DNA of 64,000 bases from Constrictibacter sp. MBR-5 (lineage in GTDB: Bacteria > Pseudomonadota > Alphaproteobacteria > JAJUGE01): positions 119,044-183,043 of the forward strand of contig NZ_JBEPTK010000012.1 of assembly GCF_040549485.1 (NCBI RefSeq). Reading direction: 5' to 3'. The notes under the pieces were generated by a model. The model was not told where the DNA came from. It did no database searches and was given only the letters and a program-made list of their open reading frames with translations. A program made the position numbers and the translations under genes. Shown in pieces: positions 40,256 to 48,399 of this stretch (its first letter is position 1; each line of letters starts with the position of its first letter).

Positions 40256-41437
40256 ATGCTGATCGACTTCTTCTTCCAGGTGAAGGCGGCCAAGATCCCG
40301 GCGACGATCCGGGAATATCTCATGCTGCTAGAGGCGCTGCAGAAGCGGCTGGTCGTCTTCGGCCTGGACGACTTCTACTATCTCTCACGCGCCTGCCTGG
40401 TGAAGGACGAAAAGCATTTCGACCGCTTCGACCGCGTCTTCGGCGCCTACTTCAAGGGCGTGCAGGAGATGTCCGACAAGCTCTTCGGGCAGGAGATCCC
40501 CGAGGAGTGGCTGCGCCAGCAGGCCGAGCGCTTCTTCTCCGACGAGGAGCGCAAGCAGATCGAGGCCATGGGCGGCTGGGAAAAGGTCATGGAGGAGCTG
40601 AAGAAGCGCCTCGAGGAGCAGAAGGAGCGGCACCAGGGCGGCAACAAGTGGATCGGCACCAACGGCACCTCGCCGTTCGGCACCGGCGGCTACAATCCCG
40701 AGGGTGTGGCGATCGGCCAGCGCCGCCGCCGCCAGGGCCGCGCGCTGAAGGTCTGGGACAAGCGCGAATACAAGAACTACGACGACAACCTGCAGATCGG
40801 CATCCGCAACATCCAGATCGGCCTGCGCCGGCTGCGCGAGTTCGCGCGCCAGGGCGAGGCCGACGAACTGGACCTGGACGGCACCATCCGGCAGACCGCC
40901 CACAATGGCGGAATGCTCGACATCGTCATGCGGCCGGAGCGCCGCAACCGCATCAAGGTCCTGATGTTCTTCGACGTCGGCGGGTCGATGGACGACCACA
41001 TCCGCGTCTGCGAGGAGCTGTTCTCCGCCGCCCGGCTGGAGTTCAAACACCTGGAGTTCTTCTACTTCCACAACTGCATCTACGAAGGCCTGTGGAAGGA
41101 CAACAGCCGGCGCCATAACGAGAAGACGTCGACCTTCGACGTCATCAACACCTACGGCCCCGACTACAAGGCGATCTTCGTCGGCGACGCCTTCATGAGC
41201 CCCTACGAGGTCACCTACAAGGGCGGCTCGGTCGAGCACTGGAACGAGGAGCCGGCGACCGTCTGGCTGAACCGGATGCTCGACCACTGGCCGAGCGCGA
41301 TCTGGCTGAACCCGCGCCCGGAACAGCGCTGGGAGCACACGCCCTCGACCAAGATCATCAAGGACATCATGGCCAACCGGATGTACCCGCTGTCGGTCGA
41401 CGGCCTCGACCGCGGCCTGCGCCGGCTGCAGGGCTGA
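40256..41437 (+). CDS. VWA domain-containing CoxE-like protein
   Basis: A 393-residue protein. The N-terminal half is helical and charged (K-K-R-L-E-E-Q-K-E-R region near 120-130) and the C-terminal half is a von Willebrand factor A fold. The MIDAS motif reads D-V-G-G-S-M near residue 240, so the first Ser of D-x-S-x-S is replaced by Gly. N-G-T-S-P-F-G-T-G-G-Y-N-P and R-Y-K-like basic stretches are conserved in the CoxE-like group. It probably acts with the preceding MoxR ATPase. The client is unknown. Confidence 0.88.
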   Translation: MLIDFFFQVKAAKIPATIREYLMLLEALQKRLVVFGLDDFYYLSRACLVKDEKHFDRFDRVFGAYFKGVQEMSDKLFGQEIPEEWLRQQAERFFSDEERKQIEAMGGWEKVMEELKKRLEEQKERHQGGNKWIGTNGTSPFGTGGYNPEGVAIGQRRRRQGRALKVWDKREYKNYDDNLQIGIRNIQIGLRRLREFARQGEADELDLDGTIRQTAHNGGMLDIVMRPERRNRIKVLMFFDVGGSMDDHIRVCEELFSAARLEFKHLEFFYFHNCIYEGLWKDNSRRHNEKTSTFDVINTYGPDYKAIFVGDAFMSPYEVTYKGGSVEHWNEEPATVWLNRMLDHWPSAIWLNPRPEQRWEHTPSTKIIKDIMANRMYPLSVDGLDRGLRRLQG

Positions 41438-41462
41438 CCGGCCGAGCCCGGCCCGCCCGCGC

Positions 41463-42131
41463 CTACTGGCAGATGCGGTAGCCGCCCGACCGCGCGCGCA
41501 TGTCCAGGTGCAGATGGTCGGCGTGCGTCGCATCCGTGCCGGGGCCCAGCACCGTCGTAAAATAATCGCAGGCCCTGCGCCGCACCGCGGCCAGGAAGAG
41601 CGCCTCGGGCGAGCCGCGCCGGTGCGGCTTCATCGCCACCTCGCCGCGGCCGGCGAAGACGAAGCCGTGCACGTCGACCGCGTTGGCATAGGCGTGCTCG
41701 CTCAGCTGCGCCCCCGCGATGCGGTTGCGCGTGCGGCACTGGTAGGACGTGCCGACGAGGACGGCCTCGGGGACCGCCCCCAGGAAGCGCCTGGCCTCCG
41801 GCACCACCACCTCCAAGGTCCAGCGGTCCAGCGCGTCCGCCATGGCGCAGGTCGTCGTCGCCGGGCGCCGGATCGCCACGCCCCGCACCCCCGTCAGGCG
41901 CAGGGGCAGCGCGCTGCCGCAATCGCCGTCGGCGATCGCCGGCAGCGCCGCCGTCCTCGCCCCGCGCGCCGCCAGTCCCGCCCGGCAGGACAGTTCGTCG
42001 CGCCCCGTCCCCGCGCCCGTTCCGGCCGTAGCCTGGCCGCCTCCACAGAGTGACGCCACGAGCATCGCCGCCGGCAGGAGCAGTGGAATCCGCCGCGGTC
42101 GCGGGCTCCTGTCGATGCCGCGCGCGGTCAT
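41463..42131 (-). CDS. Extensin-like family protein (secreted, M15-like fold)
   Basis: A 222-residue protein with an N-terminal secretion signal (R-I-P-L-L-L-P-A-A-M-L-V-A-S-L-C). The Cys does not sit in a proper lipobox because Leu is at -1. The extensin-like C-terminal domain has H-A-Y-A-N-A-V-D-V-H-G-F and D-A-T-H-A-D-H-L-H-L-D, the His/Asp/His-x-His pattern of D,D-carboxypeptidase-like zinc folds, and several Cys. A cell-wall role is likely but untested. The open frame extends to 42230; the ATG at 42131 in front of the signal peptide is preferred. Confidence 0.83.
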   Translation of the reverse strand: MTARGIDRSPRPRRIPLLLPAAMLVASLCGGGQATAGTGAGTGRDELSCRAGLAARGARTAALPAIADGDCGSALPLRLTGVRGVAIRRPATTTCAMADALDRWTLEVVVPEARRFLGAVPEAVLVGTSYQCRTRNRIAGAQLSEHAYANAVDVHGFVFAGRGEVAMKPHRRGSPEALFLAAVRRRACDYFTTVLGPGTDATHADHLHLDMRARSGGYRICQ

Positions 42132-42415
42132 GTCCGGACTCTGCACCACGACGACAACGCCACTTGTCGATAATCCCCCAACCCTGTGGATAAACCTGTC
42201 GACAAACCGGAGACAGAAGCCGGAGTCCATTAGCTTCCCTAGAGTCCCGCCGCTATGCCTAAAAAATAGGCAACCTAGCTAACCTACTGATTTTCCGATG
42301 TAACATTCCCGTCAACCGGGATAAGTTCCTCTCGACAGGGATTCGCGGGAGTCCGGCCGGATTCGGGGTGCCGATTGTGCAAAACTCGCACGGCCGGCCA
42401 TACCGAAGCGGTTCG
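42132..42415. other. AT-rich intergenic region with a DnaA-box cluster
   Basis: 284 bp without a gene and clearly more AT-rich than the rest of the window, mainly 42230-42330. A perfect DnaA box (TGTGGATAA, 42185-42193) is flanked by two related 9-mers in the same orientation: TGTCGATAA (42165-42173, one mismatch) and TGTCGACAA (42197-42205, two mismatches). To the right lie GCCTA-A5-TAGGC (42257-42271) and two AACCTA repeats (42272-42277, 42281-42286). It may be a replication origin, a DnaA-titration site or a DnaA-regulated promoter for the extensin-like gene. Confidence 0.6.
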
Positions 42416-43330
42416 TCAAGGCGAATCAGGACGATGCCGGATGATTCTCACACCCGCCGCGGTCGCGTCGGAATAGACGTCGAGCTTCTCCACGGCCACC
42501 CGCGCCGAGCGTACGCGGCGGTCGTCGAAACAGCCGTCGGCGATCCGCTGGGCCAGCGTCTCGACCAGGTTGACGTGACCGCCGGTGGCGATCCGGCGGA
42601 TGTGGTCGACGATCTCGTCGTAGCAGACGACGTCCTCCAGACGGTCGTGCAGCGGCGTTTCGTCGACGACCAGCTTCAGGTTGACGCGCACGCGCTGCGG
42701 CGCGTCGCGCTCGTGCCGGCGCACCCCGACGCGGCAGGGCAGGACGAGGTCGCGGATCATTACCTCGCGGGTCGCCACCTCCCGCGCCGCCGCGCCGGCT
42801 CCCGGACCCGAAGGCCGCAGGTCGGGCTGCGCCGGAATCGACGCCTGGAGCGGCTGGTCGAGGGCGACGAGCTGCCCGGTGAAGGACCGGCAGGAGAGAG
42901 CGAAGGCGACGGTGCGTGCCGCATCCTCGGCCGAGCGGCCGATGCGCACCGCGTTCAGCCGCCAGTGCGGTGCCGCCTGGCGTGCCAGCCGCCGTACCGC
43001 GGCCGCGGCGCCCGGTCCGTCGACCGCGGCCGGCAGCAGGAAGACGACGCTTCCCGGCCCGCCGGCCCCGACAGGTGCGGTGCCGAGCAGCCCGGCGGCA
43101 TCGCCGAGCGCCTGAAGCGCGCGGTCCGCATCCGCGGCGGCCAGCGGCGTGGCGTCGACGATCGCGGGAAAGGCGGCCTGGTCTGCGCCGGCCGTCCGGT
43201 CCCCGGGCGCGATGGCCGTCAGCGCCCGCCGGACGGCGGCGGCCGACGGATGATGCCCGCCCCGGAACTCGATCTGCCGGTCGATGTCGTCGACGATCCG
43301 ATCGGGGGCGGAGGCTGTCGCTGTATCCAT
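42416..43330 (-). CDS. FolB domain fused to a degenerate SDR-like N-terminal half
   Basis: A 304-residue protein. The C-terminal ~115 residues are a complete dihydroneopterin aldolase domain: G-V-R-R-H-E-R-D, C-Y-D-E-I-V-D-H-I, V-N-L-V-E-T-L-A and V-E-K-L-D-V-Y-S-D keep the catalytic Glu, Tyr and Lys. The N-terminal ~170 residues have no cofactor glycine loop and no Y-x-x-x-K, yet W-R-L-N-A-V-R-I-G, E-D-A-A-R-T-V-A-F-A-L and F-T-G-Q-L-V-A-L-D line up with the end of an SDR such as FolM. The likely origin is a folM-folB fusion whose reductase half decayed. It is a second FolB in this window. Confidence 0.75.
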   Translation of the reverse strand: MDTATASAPDRIVDDIDRQIEFRGGHHPSAAAVRRALTAIAPGDRTAGADQAAFPAIVDATPLAAADADRALQALGDAAGLLGTAPVGAGGPGSVVFLLPAAVDGPGAAAAVRRLARQAAPHWRLNAVRIGRSAEDAARTVAFALSCRSFTGQLVALDQPLQASIPAQPDLRPSGPGAGAAAREVATREVMIRDLVLPCRVGVRRHERDAPQRVRVNLKLVVDETPLHDRLEDVVCYDEIVDHIRRIATGGHVNLVETLAQRIADGCFDDRRVRSARVAVEKLDVYSDATAAGVRIIRHRPDSP

Positions 43331-43404
43331 CGCCCAAAGATGGCGGGCGGCGGCGGGGACGGCAAGCCGCGGGGGATGCCGCTGTTACCGGTCCGGCGGC
43401 TGGG

Positions 43405-44658
43405 TCAGCGCCCGACCAGCGTCCAGCCGCCCGCGGATGCGGGCGCGGGAGCCGCCGCGGCGTTCCTACCGAGACTGATCTGGGTCGGCGCCGGGCGCGG
43501 CGGCAGCTCCGCCGCGGGGACGACCACGGAGGCCACCGGTACGTCGACGACGGCCGGCTGCGGCATCGGGCGGATCGGCATCGCCGGCACCGCCGCCTTC
43601 AGCGCCTCTTCGTCGGACATCCGGCGCGGCCGGATCGGCGAAGCGGACGTGGGCGCCATGCCCAGTGCCGAAGCGATCGAGGTGCTCGCGGCACCGGGCC
43701 TCGCCGGGCGGACGGCCGCAGTCGTCGCGGCCATCGCCTCGGCGGTCCTGACCTCGGACATCTGCGAGCGGCGTTCGGCCGACACCGTCGCCAGCGACAT
43801 GGCCGGCGGCACCGGCTTGGCGACCTCGACGGAGACCAGCTTCGTCAGGTCGCCCTTCCGGCCGCGAAGTTCGTTGTAATAGGACAGGTTGCTGCGCACC
43901 GCCTCGGGGGGCAGGTCGCGCTGCGCGATCACGCCGGCACGGCCCGACTGGCCGGCGAGGCCGTAGGCCAGCGCCAGGTTCTGGCGATTGCGGGCCGACG
44001 CCTCCGGGCTTTCGGCGATCTGCTCCAGCACGGTGATGGCATCCTGGCTGTTGCCGGCGAGGGCCAGCGACAGGCCGAGATTGTTGCGCAGCCCCGTGTC
44101 GTGCGGGGCGATGTCGATGCCGGTGCGATAGGCGGTCTGCGCCGCGCCGTGCTGGCCCAGCATGTCGAGGGCGACGCCGCGGCCGTTCCACAGCTTGGCG
44201 TCGCGGCTGTCGATGTGCAGTGCCGTGTCGAAGATGTCGAGCGCCGCCGACGGCTGGCCCGCGCCGATCAGCGCCAGCCCGAGGCCGTGCAGCGCCGGCA
44301 GGTTGTTGGCGTCGAGCGCCAGCGCACCGCGATAGGCTTCCGCCGCCTCGACGTTCATGCCCTGGCTGCGCAGCGCCCCGGCCAGCGCGATCAGCGGCTC
44401 GGTCTGCGCGGGATCCATCTGGTGCGCGCGCTGGTAGAGCCCCGCCGCCGTGGCGGCGTCGCCGGCCGCCTCGGTGCTGCGCGCGATGCGCATCAGGTTG
44501 TCGGACCGGGCGCTCGCCGCCGCGACGGGCCCCACGGAAGACGGCGCCGCCGCTTCCTTGCCCGCACCGAGCGTGCTGCATCCGCCCGCCACCACAGGCA
44601 GCGCCAGTGCGAGGGCGAGCATGCGTGACCGACGGCTGTATCCCGGCTTGTGCGACAT
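43405..44658 (-). CDS. TPR-containing lipoprotein (TadD-like)
   Basis: A 417-residue lipoprotein: signal peptide with a V-V-A-G-G-C lipobox near residue 27, then five to six TPR units between residues ~50 and 230 (A-A-G-L-Y-Q-R-A-H-Q-M-D-P; A-L-A-L-D-A-N-N-L-P-A-L; Y-R-T-G-I-D-I-A-P-H), and a long Pro/Ala/Met-rich tail ending G-G-W-T-L-V-G-R. The arrangement resembles TadD, the lipoprotein of Flp pilus systems, but no other tad genes are near. It is divergent from the first TRAP operon. Confidence 0.8.
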   Translation of the reverse strand: MSHKPGYSRRSRMLALALALPVVAGGCSTLGAGKEAAAPSSVGPVAAASARSDNLMRIARSTEAAGDAATAAGLYQRAHQMDPAQTEPLIALAGALRSQGMNVEAAEAYRGALALDANNLPALHGLGLALIGAGQPSAALDIFDTALHIDSRDAKLWNGRGVALDMLGQHGAAQTAYRTGIDIAPHDTGLRNNLGLSLALAGNSQDAITVLEQIAESPEASARNRQNLALAYGLAGQSGRAGVIAQRDLPPEAVRSNLSYYNELRGRKGDLTKLVSVEVAKPVPPAMSLATVSAERRSQMSEVRTAEAMAATTAAVRPARPGAASTSIASALGMAPTSASPIRPRRMSDEEALKAAVPAMPIRPMPQPAVVDVPVASVVVPAAELPPRPAPTQISLGRNAAAAPAPASAGGWTLVGR

Positions 44659-44726
44659 GGGGCTGCTGTTCCTCCGCGCGTCTTCAACCGCAAGGATAGA
44701 GCCCGGAGGGTTAACGAAGGGTTCAG

Positions 44727-44749
44727 CACGGGCACGGGCACGGGCACGG
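44727..44749. repeat. Short CACGGG tandem repeat
   Basis: Three full copies of CACGGG plus CACGG in the gap between the TPR lipoprotein gene and dctP. Slipped-strand variation is possible. Similar GGCACGG units encode the C-terminus of NagZ near 15325. Confidence 0.6.
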
Positions 44750-44764
44750 TCGCCGCCATCGCAT

Positions 44765-44793
44765 TTGCCCGCGGCCCCCGCTCCCTGTATCTT
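44765..44793 (+). promoter_or_regulatory. Promoter of the first TRAP operon
   Basis: TTGCCC (44765-44770), 17-bp spacer, TATCTT (44788-44793). Transcription would start near 44800, about 25 bases before the dctP ATG at 44825. Confidence 0.55.
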
Positions 44794-44824
44794 GCGCGGC
44801 AATGCATAACGGGAGGTGGGGTTC

Positions 44825-45877
44825 ATGAGGGATTACGGTAAGGCGACCATTCTCGCTCTTGCGGCCGCGGCGATGCTCGCGACCGGTCCTGCGGGGGCGC
44901 AGGACAAGCCGGTTCAGCTCAAGGCTGTCGGCACCTGGGGCAATCTCTCCAACTGGCAGAAGCTCGAGAAGCCGTTCTGGGAGACCGAGCTCGCCGCGTC
45001 GAGCGGCGGCATCCTGACGGGCGAGGCCAAGCCGCAGACGGAACTGGGCGTCAAGGGCTTCGAGGTCATGCGCCTGCTGAAGCTCGGCGTCTTCGACGTG
45101 GCGCACGCCCTGCCGATCTACGTCGCCGAGGACGCGGTGATCGAGGGCATCGACCTCGCCGGCGTCGCATCCGACTTCAAGACGTCGCGCGCCGTGGCCG
45201 ACGCCTATCGCGACGTTCTCGCCGAGGCGCTGCAGAAGAACTACGGCGCCCGACTGCTCAACCACTATCCGTTCCCGGCCCAGGTCTTCTACTGCAAGTC
45301 GCCGATCACCGGCATCGGCGACCTGAAGGGCAAGAAGATCCGCGTGCAGGGCGCCAGCCAGGGCGATTTCGTCGAAGCGGTCGGCGGTTCGCCCGTCACC
45401 ATCGCGTTCGCCGAGGTGGTGCCCGCCATGCAGAAGGGCGTCGTCGACTGCGGCATCACCGGCACCATGCCGGGCTATAAGGCGAAGTGGTACGAGGTCG
45501 CGACCCACCTCTTCGCCCTGCCGGTCGGCTATACGATCACCTTCACGGCGATCAACGAGAACAGCTGGAAGAAGCTGAGCGAGAAGCAGCAGCAGGCCCT
45601 GCTGAAGGCCTCGAAGGAGTTCGAGGACAAGGGCTGGAAGGTCATCGAGGCCGAGAACGACGAAGGCATCGCCTGCGGCACCGGCACCGGCGAATGCACC
45701 GTCGGCAAGCCCGGCGGGCTGACCCTGGTGAAGCCGAGCGAGGCTGATCTCAAGGCCCGCGAGACCGCGCTCACCGAGGGCGTGCTGAAGAAGTGGGCGG
45801 CCCGCTGCGGCGCCGACTGCGTCAAGACGTGGAACGCCACGGTCGGCCCCGTGGTGAACCTCAAGGCCGGCAGCTGA
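44825..45877 (+). CDS. dctP: TRAP transporter solute-binding protein DctP (copy 1)
   Basis: A 350-residue periplasmic binding protein with a signal peptide ending A-G-A-Q (about residue 26). TRAP hallmarks are L-K-G-K-K-I-R-V-Q-G, the ligand-binding Arg region, F-A-E-V-V-P-A-M-Q-K-G-V-V-D-C and N-E-N-S-W-K-K-L-S-E-K-Q-Q. Seven Cys are present; most are shared with the DctP at 56342-57400, including the C-terminal R-C-G-A-D-C followed by W-N-A-T-V-G. GGGAGG precedes the ATG by 8 bases; an upstream GTG at 44816 is less likely. The ligand is probably an organic acid but unknown. Confidence 0.9.
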   Translation: MRDYGKATILALAAAAMLATGPAGAQDKPVQLKAVGTWGNLSNWQKLEKPFWETELAASSGGILTGEAKPQTELGVKGFEVMRLLKLGVFDVAHALPIYVAEDAVIEGIDLAGVASDFKTSRAVADAYRDVLAEALQKNYGARLLNHYPFPAQVFYCKSPITGIGDLKGKKIRVQGASQGDFVEAVGGSPVTIAFAEVVPAMQKGVVDCGITGTMPGYKAKWYEVATHLFALPVGYTITFTAINENSWKKLSEKQQQALLKASKEFEDKGWKVIEAENDEGIACGTGTGECTVGKPGGLTLVKPSEADLKARETALTEGVLKKWAARCGADCVKTWNATVGPVVNLKAGS

Positions 45878-45897
45878 TCGCCGGCACCTGACGACGG

Positions 45898-45923
45898 GAA
45901 GGGCGGCAGCGACGCCGCCCTTC
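45898..45923 (+). terminator. Hairpin between dctP and dctQ
   Basis: GAAGGGCGGC (45898-45907) pairs with GCCGCCCTTC (45914-45923), followed by a short TTCGT. A partial terminator here would make the binding protein more abundant than the membrane subunits, a known pattern for binding-protein operons. Confidence 0.65.
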
Positions 45924-45964
45924 TTCGTATCCGCCCCATCGATCACCTTTCAGTCCGGACACAG

Positions 45965-46561
45965 ATGCTGGATAGAGCGACCATCCTGGCGGAGCGGATC
46001 GCACGCGTCGCCGTATGGGCGGGCGGCGCGATGCTGCTGTTCGCCGCGGGCCTCGTCACCGTCGACGTGCTGATACGGCGCATCCTCGGCATCACCTTCA
46101 CCGGCGCCGACGAGATATCGGCCTATCTCTTCGCGATCAGCACCAGCTGGGCCTTCGCCTTCGTCCTGATCCACCGGTCGAACGTCCGCATCGACGCGCT
46201 CTATCTCGTCCTGCCGCGCATCGTGCGCGCCCTGCTCGACACGCTGGCGCTGGCCGCCCTCGGCGCCTTCATGGCCTATCTGTCCTGGCGCGCCTGGATC
46301 GCGGTGGAGACCACCGTCGGCATGAACGCCCACTCCACGACGCCGCTCGCCATCCCGCTGGTCGTGCCGCAGTCGCTGTGGTTCGCCGGCATGGCCCTGT
46401 TCATGATCGTCTGGGCGCTCCTCATGCTGCGCAGCCTGCTGGCGCTGGTCACCGGCGACCTCGCGACGCTCGGCCGCATCGCCGGTGCGCAGAGCCTCGA
46501 CGAGGAGGTCCAGGAGGAACTGGGCCAGCACGACCTGCCTCGTACGCGGACGGGGGGCTGA
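45965..46561 (+). CDS. dctQ: TRAP transporter small permease DctQ (copy 1)
   Basis: A 198-residue protein with four membrane helices: G-G-A-M-L-L-F-A-A-G-L-V-T-V-D-V, E-I-S-A-Y-L-F-A-I-S-T-S-W-A-F-A-F-V-L, then two more with P-L-V-V-P-Q-S-L-W-F-A-G between. The acidic C-terminus (D-E-E-V-Q-E-E) is shared with copy 2. DctQ supports the large permease DctM, which starts 4 bases later. Confidence 0.9.
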   Translation: MLDRATILAERIARVAVWAGGAMLLFAAGLVTVDVLIRRILGITFTGADEISAYLFAISTSWAFAFVLIHRSNVRIDALYLVLPRIVRALLDTLALAALGAFMAYLSWRAWIAVETTVGMNAHSTTPLAIPLVVPQSLWFAGMALFMIVWALLMLRSLLALVTGDLATLGRIAGAQSLDEEVQEELGQHDLPRTRTGG

Positions 46562-46565
46562 CACG

Positions 46566-47849
46566 ATGCTCGGCGTCACCGCGCTCGTCCTCATCGGCCT
46601 CGTGGCCCTCAGCGTTCCCGTCGCCGCCGCCCTCGGCATCCTCGGGCTGGTTCTCGACAACCTCTATTCCTTCATGCCGCTCGGCCTCGCCATGGGCGAG
46701 ATCCTCTGGCAGACCAGCACCGAATACATCCTGATCGCCATCCCGCTGTTCGTGCTGCTGGGCGAGATCCTGCTGCGCTCAGGGATCGCCACCCGGGTCT
46801 ATGCGGCGATCGCCGAGTGGCTGTCCTGGCTGCCGGGCGGCCTGATGCACGCCAACATCGGCGCCTGCGCCATGTTCGCCGCCACCTCGGGCTCCAGCGT
46901 CGCGACCGCCGCCACCATCGGCACCGTCGCCGAGCCGGAGATCCGCCGCCACGGCTATGGCGAGCGCCTGTTCCTCGGCAGCATCGCCGCCGGCGGTACG
47001 CTCGGCATCCTCATCCCGCCGTCGATCAACCTCATCATCTACGGCCTGCTGACCAACACCTCGGTGCCGCAGCTCTATCTCGCCGGCTTCATCCCCGGCC
47101 TGCTGCTCGCCCTGCTGTTCATGACGCTGATCGTCGTCGCCTGCATCGTGACACCGCACCTCGCCGGCCGGCCGCCGCAGACGACCTGGGCGCGGCGCAT
47201 CTCGACGCTGCCCGACTTGCTGCCGCCGCTCGGCATCTTTCTGGTGGTCGTCGGCTCGATCTATGCCGGCCTCGCCACGCCGACCGAGGCGGCCTCTCTA
47301 GGCGTGGTGGCGGCACTGATCCTCGCCGCCGCCTACCGCACCCTCACGCTCGAGATGCTGCGCCAGGCGATCGAGGGAACGATGCGCACCACGGCGATGA
47401 TCATGCTGATCATCCTCGCCGCCAGCTTCCTCAACTTCGTCCTCGGCGCGCTCGGCGTGACCCAGGCGATGACCCAGTTCATCGACGGCCTGGGCCTCGG
47501 CGCCTTCGGCACGCTGATGGTGATCGTCCTGGCCTATCTGGTGCTCGGCTGCTTCATGGAGACGCTCTCCATGCTGATCACCACGACGCCGCTGATCGCG
47601 CCCATCGTCTTCGCTCTCGGCTACGATCCGGTCTGGTTCGGGATTCTCCTCACCGTGCTGCTGGAGACGGCGCTGATCACCCCGCCGGTCGGCGTGAACC
47701 TCTACGTCGTCCAGGGCATCCGCCCGCGCGGCGGCATGAACGACGTCATCATGGGCTCCCTGCCCTTCGTCCTGATGATGTTCGTGATGGTCGGCCTGCT
47801 GATCGCCTTCCCCCAGATCGCCCTCTGGCTGCCGAGCCTGTTTTATTGA
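46566..47849 (+). CDS. dctM: TRAP transporter large permease DctM (copy 1)
   Basis: A 427-residue transport subunit with about 12 helices. Typical sites are A-I-P-L-F-V-L-L-G-E-I-L-L-R-S-G, the conserved loop M-F-A-A-T-S-G-S-S-V-A-T-A-A-T-I-G, G-G-T-L-G-I-L-I-P-P-S-I and the C-terminal I-T-P-P-V-G-V-N-L-Y-V. It is of the same length as, and clearly related to, the DctM at 54431-55714. TRAP transporters use sodium or proton gradients. Confidence 0.93.
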   Translation: MLGVTALVLIGLVALSVPVAAALGILGLVLDNLYSFMPLGLAMGEILWQTSTEYILIAIPLFVLLGEILLRSGIATRVYAAIAEWLSWLPGGLMHANIGACAMFAATSGSSVATAATIGTVAEPEIRRHGYGERLFLGSIAAGGTLGILIPPSINLIIYGLLTNTSVPQLYLAGFIPGLLLALLFMTLIVVACIVTPHLAGRPPQTTWARRISTLPDLLPPLGIFLVVVGSIYAGLATPTEAASLGVVAALILAAAYRTLTLEMLRQAIEGTMRTTAMIMLIILAASFLNFVLGALGVTQAMTQFIDGLGLGAFGTLMVIVLAYLVLGCFMETLSMLITTTPLIAPIVFALGYDPVWFGILLTVLLETALITPPVGVNLYVVQGIRPRGGMNDVIMGSLPFVLMMFVMVGLLIAFPQIALWLPSLFY

Positions 47850-47865
47850 CGGAGAGGTTCGGCCG

Positions 47866-48318
47866 ATGACCGAGGATCGCGCCGGGACGCCGGACGTCCC
47901 CGAAGGCTTCGTGCCCCAGGGACGCTCCAGCCCCTTCCTGGCACCGTTCGAGCCGATCTGGGAGAAGCCGTTCGCCGCGGACACGCCGCACGGCCCGGTA
48001 CGCGGCGTCATGGTCGCGGTGCGCCTAGACACGCCGCACCTGAACAGCAAGGGGCTGGCGCACGGCGCGCTGCTGACCGCGCTCGCGGACATCGCCATGG
48101 GCCGCAGCCTCGCCCTCGCCTCCGACCCGCCGCAACGCTGCGTCACCGTCTCCCTCTCGATCGACTATCACGCCCCCGCCCGTGCCGGCGACTGGCTCGA
48201 AGCCCGCGTCGACCACCTCCGCGCCGGCCGCAAGCTGGGCTTCGCCAGCTGCTTCCTGATGGTCGGCGACAAGGTGGTGGCCCGCGCCAACGGAACCTTC
48301 TCACCCGTCGGCGGATAG
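47866..48318 (+). CDS. PaaI-like hotdog thioesterase
   Basis: A 150-residue single-hotdog protein. G-L-A-H-G-A-L-L-T-A-L-A-D-I-A-M-G is the PaaI/YbgC-type active helix, and V-T-V-S-L-S-I-D-Y-H-A-P-A-R-A-G-D-W-L-E-A the following strands. It should hydrolyse an acyl-CoA; the substrate is unknown. It starts 16 bases after dctM and may belong to the same transcript. Confidence 0.85.
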   Translation: MTEDRAGTPDVPEGFVPQGRSSPFLAPFEPIWEKPFAADTPHGPVRGVMVAVRLDTPHLNSKGLAHGALLTALADIAMGRSLALASDPPQRCVTVSLSIDYHAPARAGDWLEARVDHLRAGRKLGFASCFLMVGDKVVARANGTFSPVGG

Positions 48319-48342
48319 CCGACGCAACTGCGCCCGACAAGG

Positions 48343-48370
48343 TTGCAACGCCCGCCGTGCGCGCTAGGCT
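48343..48370 (+). promoter_or_regulatory. Promoter of the YhaO/YhaN pair
   Basis: TTGCAA (48343-48348), 16-bp spacer, TAGGCT (48365-48370). Transcription would start near 48377, 23 bases upstream of the ATG at 48400. Confidence 0.6.
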
Positions 48371-48399
48371 GGCGCTCCCGCACAGACGCCCGGATCCCC

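Noticed and set aside
42132..42415. Calling the DnaA-box region oriC outright
   Set aside because: Only one box is perfect and the usual origin neighbours are absent, so it is kept as a candidate only.
43405..44658. Calling the TPR lipoprotein TadD
   Set aside because: The fold and lipobox agree, but no tad/cpa genes lie nearby and TPR lipoproteins are common.
44727..44749. CACGGG repeats as a CRISPR or regulatory array
   Set aside because: Only about four 6-bp units without spacers; simple sequence repetition is enough.
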